From Sipunculus nudus (lineage: Eukaryota; Annelida; Sipuncula; Golfingiida; Sipunculidae): a DNA stretch of 64,000 nt. Shown piece by piece: positions 53,501 through 59,500 of this stretch. Location: contig CM049306.1 of NCBI GenBank assembly GCA_026874595.1, positions 56,171,519-56,235,518 on the forward strand, written 5' to 3'. The notes below the pieces were generated by a model. It was not told the origin of the DNA and searched no databases. It saw only the letters and a list, made by a program, of their open reading frames with translations. How positions within the stretch are numbered: the stretch's first letter is position 1; each line of letters starts with the position of its first letter. The position numbers and the translations under genes were made by a program.

Positions 53501-56500
53501 ACCTCATGACCCCAAAATCAATTTGGGTCTTGCTTTTCCAATGGGTCAAATACAAGTCAAGTTTGAAATCCATACATCAATAAAATAAGGAAATATCATC
53601 CAGAAACTAATTTTTGGACAGATGGCTCCTGTGACCTTCACCTTTGACCTTGTGACCTCAAAATTGATAGGATTCTTCCTCTCTTGGCAGGTGAACATAT
53701 GTGCAAGATGAAAGATCTGAAATGAAATGTTTGGCTGAAAATGCATCCACAATCTTTTTAAAGATGTCCTGTGACCTTGACCTTTGACCTAATGACCCCA
53801 AAATCAATTTTGGTCTTGCTTTTCCAATGGGACATATACAAGTCAAGTTTGAAATCCATACATCAATAAAAGCAGGAATTATCATCCAGAGACAATTTTT
53901 TGACAAATGGCTCCTGTGACCTTCACCTTTGACCTTGTGACCTCAAAACTGATAGTGGTCTTCCTCTATTGGCAGATGACTTATATGTGCAAGATGAAAG
54001 GTCTGAGATGAAATGTTTGGCTTAAAAAGCATCCACAATCTTTTTAAAGATGTGTCCTGTGACCTTGACCTTTGATCTCATGACCCCAAAATCAATTGGA
54101 GTCTTGCTTTTTCAATGGGACATATATAAATCAAGTTTGAAATCAATACATCAATAAAAGCAGGAATTATCATTCAGAAACTAATTTTTGGACAGATAGC
54201 TCCTGTGGCCTTAGTCTTTGACCTTGTGACCCCAAAATTTATATGGATCATCCACTATTGGCAAGTGAGCTATATATTCAAGATGGAAGACCTAGGATGA
54301 AAGTCTGGCTTAAAATGCATCCACAGTATCTTTTAAAATGCCAGTCCAGTGACCTTGACCTTTGACCTCATGACCCTAGAACCTATAGGGTTCTTACTTT
54401 AGTGGTGGGCCATACATGTCATGTTTGAAATCCATATGGCTATCAACACTGGAGATATCATAACAGGTGTGTGATTTTCACCATATATGGCAATATTCAA
54501 GGTCAAGGCAACTATCATAGGAAAGGTCATGACCCCAATTTAAATAAACATCATCCCATAACCCATACCTATGTATATGCATAATATAAAAGAAATCTGT
54601 CCATTAGTTTTTGACTTATAATGCTCACAGTACTGTAAGGTGGCAATTTTGGGGGTTTTAAATGGCACAAAAACAAGTAAAGAATAACAGGTGGCGCCAC
54701 CAGTTTCTGGAACATGACAACCCTATCCATGATCTTCTATCAACTTGATTTTGGGATAATCCATGCAAGATTTCTTGAGATATTAAAGAATTTGTGTGAT
54801 TTTCCCCAAAATTGGACCTATTCAAGGTCAAGGACACTCTCCTAGTAAAGGTCATGACCTCATTTTAAATAGGCGTCGTCCTCTTACCCATATCTATACA
54901 TATACCAAGTTTGGTAAAGTTCCGTGAATTATTTTTTGGGTTATAGCGCCAACAAGATTTATATGCGGCAGCGGCGGCGGCGGCGGTGTGACCGGTATGA
55001 AAACATAGTATCCCCCGACTTTGTCTGGGGATACAATTACACAGAAGATATCACTAAAGCTCACTCCATTTCTAAAGATATGTAAATAACATCCCCAACC
55101 TAAAACAGACTTATGGAGAGAAGCATAAAAGTAAATTTCTTATGGAAAAGGAAATGAGAAAGGTTTAACACATTATAAGTACCATAACTTTATACAAATA
55201 ATAGAGATAAAACTGTTAATCTGTCCATAAATACCTTCCAGATCTGCCTGTAGAAACTTATTGAGGGGGTACATCATCCCATCACCAAGCTGAGTAACCA
55301 AGACTTGCTGCACAGAGCTGAGCTGTAACATAATGCAACACATGTTACTGGCATGTCAATAATTCACTGACATAGACTGAATGTCTGTGGTCCAGTACCT
55401 GGTGTGCATGTTGTTCTCTGACAGAGAATTTTCTCAGTGTCTCAGGACCAGTATGATGAAATAGGATGCATTACTTTTTTTCTCTGTGATGCATTAGGTC
55501 CAACAAAAAAAGGTATGGTTCTCAGGCACTTTTTTCAGAAATCAGTGGGAGCGGGTGACATTTTATTTGTTACCTTTTTTGAATGTTTCAATAAAAACGT
55601 CATTAAATCAGGGAAAAGCATGAAAATAACAGAATTTTTTGGCTGAACATGTAAAAGCACTACATAACAAAGGAAATCTTATCAAAACTGTATTATTTTA
55701 TCTTCTTGAAGATGAAAATCAAATTAAAATTTCTTTATGCAAGGGATTAAAATTGATGCAGGCAGTGCCTGAGAACCATACCTTTTAAGTTTTCCTTATT
55801 TTTATTTTTCTCTGTGATGACTGACATATGGGTGGAATTTTTCGAACAGTGCCCAGTAAAAATCCCCACAGACACTATACCCTATGTTCTTAGGATTTTA
55901 ACAACAATATTAACTAGAATGGATTTGTTTTTGCAGTTCCAAAAATCAAATATGTCTTCCCTACCCATGACAACCTGCATCCCAAAATTTTAGGAAAAGA
56001 TGCAACAATTCAAAAGTTATGCTATTTACAGAAATCACATATTTTGATAGATCTGACTTTGAAAATCACAGTCACAGGTCAACAGTTTTCCAACTCCTGC
56101 AAAAAAATTTGTTGAACATGTTGTGTATCAAATTTCAGGGGAAAATATGCACAACATCAAATAAAATGAGGTTGGAACAATTTTTTTTTAGCTTATTTGA
56201 CCTTGAAGATGAAGGTCAATGTGACCACTTTTGGAACTCACCAATCAGCAATCATATTATACCAGAAACATTTGAACATCACATCAAGATAATAGAAAGA
56301 TTCTTACAGATCATATTCAAACTGAAGCAACACTTATTAAGTAGCCGGGTAATACTTCTATAAAACCAAAATTTCTTATGCATGGTGAAAATATTAAATA
56401 TATAACAATTCACTGAATATCTCATTATCAGTATTTAAATGTTCTGACAGCATTTTCAGGCAAATTTTTACTTATGTTTGAATTCTTCAAAACTGATGGC

Positions 56501-59500
56501 TACACTTTATGTATCAGGTATGTCAATTTTATCTATACTCAGATGGTAGTTCACTAACAGTTGGGCCATTTTATAAACATCTTCATGACATGTAATGAAG
56601 AACTCATTCATGGAAATGATGTGAATAAACTGAAGTCTGTCCCACCAAGAAGGTGAGCATCTGTTTTTGGTAATAACTGTGAAATGCTGATATTTCTGTT
56701 CAGTATGTTACAATGGCAGAAAAATATGTGAACTCAGGCAATAAAGAATAAAACATTTTTGTCAAACTTATGAAATGTATACTTTGCAACTTTCTATAAA
56801 TTTTCTTGTGAAGTGATAGCACTGGATGCTGATGTATTAACATCTTTATTGTACCAAGTACTATTATCATCAAATCAATGTCTGTAAAAATGTGTCCTTG
56901 ACCTTGTCACTTCAGTAAATATATAGTGACAAAAATAAACTGTTTTCTCTGATATTAATTTAATTGTTCACTCAAATTCTTTGCACAGTTTGGTGATAGT
57001 TTAATTGGAATTAAAAATTCTGGTACTTGGTTGAATTACTTACAGGTCATTTTTTTTTAAATATATTGATTTATAAATAAATATCACCAGAAACTGATGG
57101 CCACTTCTTGGTGGGATGGACTGTAGCTAAGAATAGACAACCTTAGATTAATGGAAAGAACTGATCAACCTAGCTACACTCTGTTACATATACATTTAAC
57201 AAAAGTATCACTCTGCTATCAACAACATAACAATGTATAACCATTTATCAGCTTCTAGCTATATAGACAACACTTTTTACTGATATTTAATAATCAATGA
57301 CAAGAACATGAATATCTGATGATATTTACCATTTGTGAAGTTAGGAGCTAAGGTATTTAAACATAAAGCATGCATGGTTTGTGTGGATTTTGCCTATGAT
57401 TGAATTTTGGCGAAATCATCTATTGGTAAGTAGTTTTGATGAGTTTTGTGAAAATTCATTGAAGCCCTTGTAAGTTATCATGGTGACACTTAAAAGTTAA
57501 CAGATGGACAGATGGACAGATAGACAGATGGACAGACTGTGGGTATACAATAATATGTCCTGTCACAGAAGGGAGTTAGAAAAAAAGGAAACATATACAA
57601 AACAGATTTATAAACCCAAATAAAACTGTATGAGGCATATCTTCACTGAGATGCATAGGTCCACTCAAAGAGACAAGAACTAAACAATGGAATTCCTGAT
57701 ACATCAGGAAAAGCATTTAGAAATTTTCATCTGTGTCATATCAGGCAAATGTCTACTTCAATGAATTCCATCCAAGGTTGACCAATGATTGCGTAAAAGT
57801 TACTAATGAACTCATCCGCCCACAAAGTAAATGATTATAGCCAAAGATAACTGTTTAATTTTAAAACTTCTTTAAATGAACATTATTTAGTTGTGAAAGA
57901 CCCTCATTTTTAGATGTCTTTTTCCATAATTTTATGGCCTGAGACTGTATTAGTTTGACTTTATTTTAATCTTAAATTAAATCCTGCAACATGAAACGCT
58001 ACCTAAGTGACACAGTCTGTTAGATATATCTCTGAATAACAAACTCAATCTCCCGTCACAACAAAGATAATTTGAATATTTTAACTGTTCACGGTTTCAA
58101 GCATTTCATGGAAACAAAATTCCCCAATTTTTGCATAAGTTTCCGTGATAAATTTCCAAAATTTCATGATAAATGTTTGGACCTATTTCAGGGAGTTAGA
58201 CACTGAACGGCCACAAAAGACAATCATCCATTGATACACAGCATAGGTGCATTATGCAAGGTTGAACTTCAGGGGCTAAAAAAAAAAAGTGAACCAACCT
58301 TTTTATGCTGGAAAATGTGGGTTCAATGCATAACAGACACTCAACTGGTGAACCTGTATTTTTATTTTTATGAAATCCTTTCTCCCTGTGAATTAACCCG
58401 CATTTATTTTGGGCAAAGTGAACCCACTTTTGCAGTTTTGGTATTTTTGTCAACGACATCGCGTAAAATGTCATGAAAAATAAGTTAAAGAAGTGATGCT
58501 TTTTTTTACTGCATATTTCTTATAAATTATTATTTAGTATGACTTATATTATTATATAGTAGGAGCTGATTAGGCCTTGAATCCACATTAAAAAAAAATG
58601 TTAATTTCATGTTTTAGCTGATCTATGTTTGTTTATGGTGAACTCACATTTGTTATTTTTGTCAATGACATCTTGTACTCATATCATCATAATGTAAAAA
58701 TTTTTTTTTTTAGAAATGATGCTTATTTTCCCCATATAACTTATACAAATGACAAGATATTGATATATTATTTATACTAGGGTAGAGTAGAAGCCAATTA
58801 GGCATTTAACCCACATTTTTTAAAATGAGAATGTGGGTTCAGTGAGGCCTACTCTTTTTTGCCCCCTGAAGTTCAGCCCGCTATTATGCACCTATTCCTG
58901 AAACACTGTTCAAACATGAGAAAAAATTTCAACGGACTAATAATATTCTCATATGTCCAGATTTGAGGTATTTTTTTCAAATTCCCCGACTGGAAAAAAG
59001 GGTGATTAATTTTCCATATTTTCCCTGATTTCCAGGATAGCTGCTAACCTTATTGTTTATCTATTAAAAGCATCAGTTTCATGGCAGAGTAAGGAAGTAT
59101 TAACTTCACAATAGCTTCTATTTATATATAAAGCCTGAACAGACCAGATGAAAGTTCTATATTTATCATCATATATCATGTAACAACAGGTAAGATGGAT
59201 ACCCCACTGACTTGGAATAATGAATAATTGAATACCTCATCCAGATAAACAGAGAACTGCTTTAGCGTTGAAATCAATATGCTGTCATCAGATTCAAGTG
59301 GAAATTTCTGAAAAAAAGTAAACCAAGTATATGAATGATACAGCACCCTGAGTTTTATTGCATGAAACTGTCAAAATGACAATAAAACTAAGTCATGTAC
59401 AGCAATTAAACATAAATAAATGAAAATCAGCATAGGCTCATATTGTGAAAGCAAACTACATTTACATTTCAGGCTCTATAGTGAAATTAATAATAAACAA

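Noticed and set aside
56019-56363. 114-residue ORF
   Set aside because: Overlaps dispersed repeat G and has no recognisable domain.
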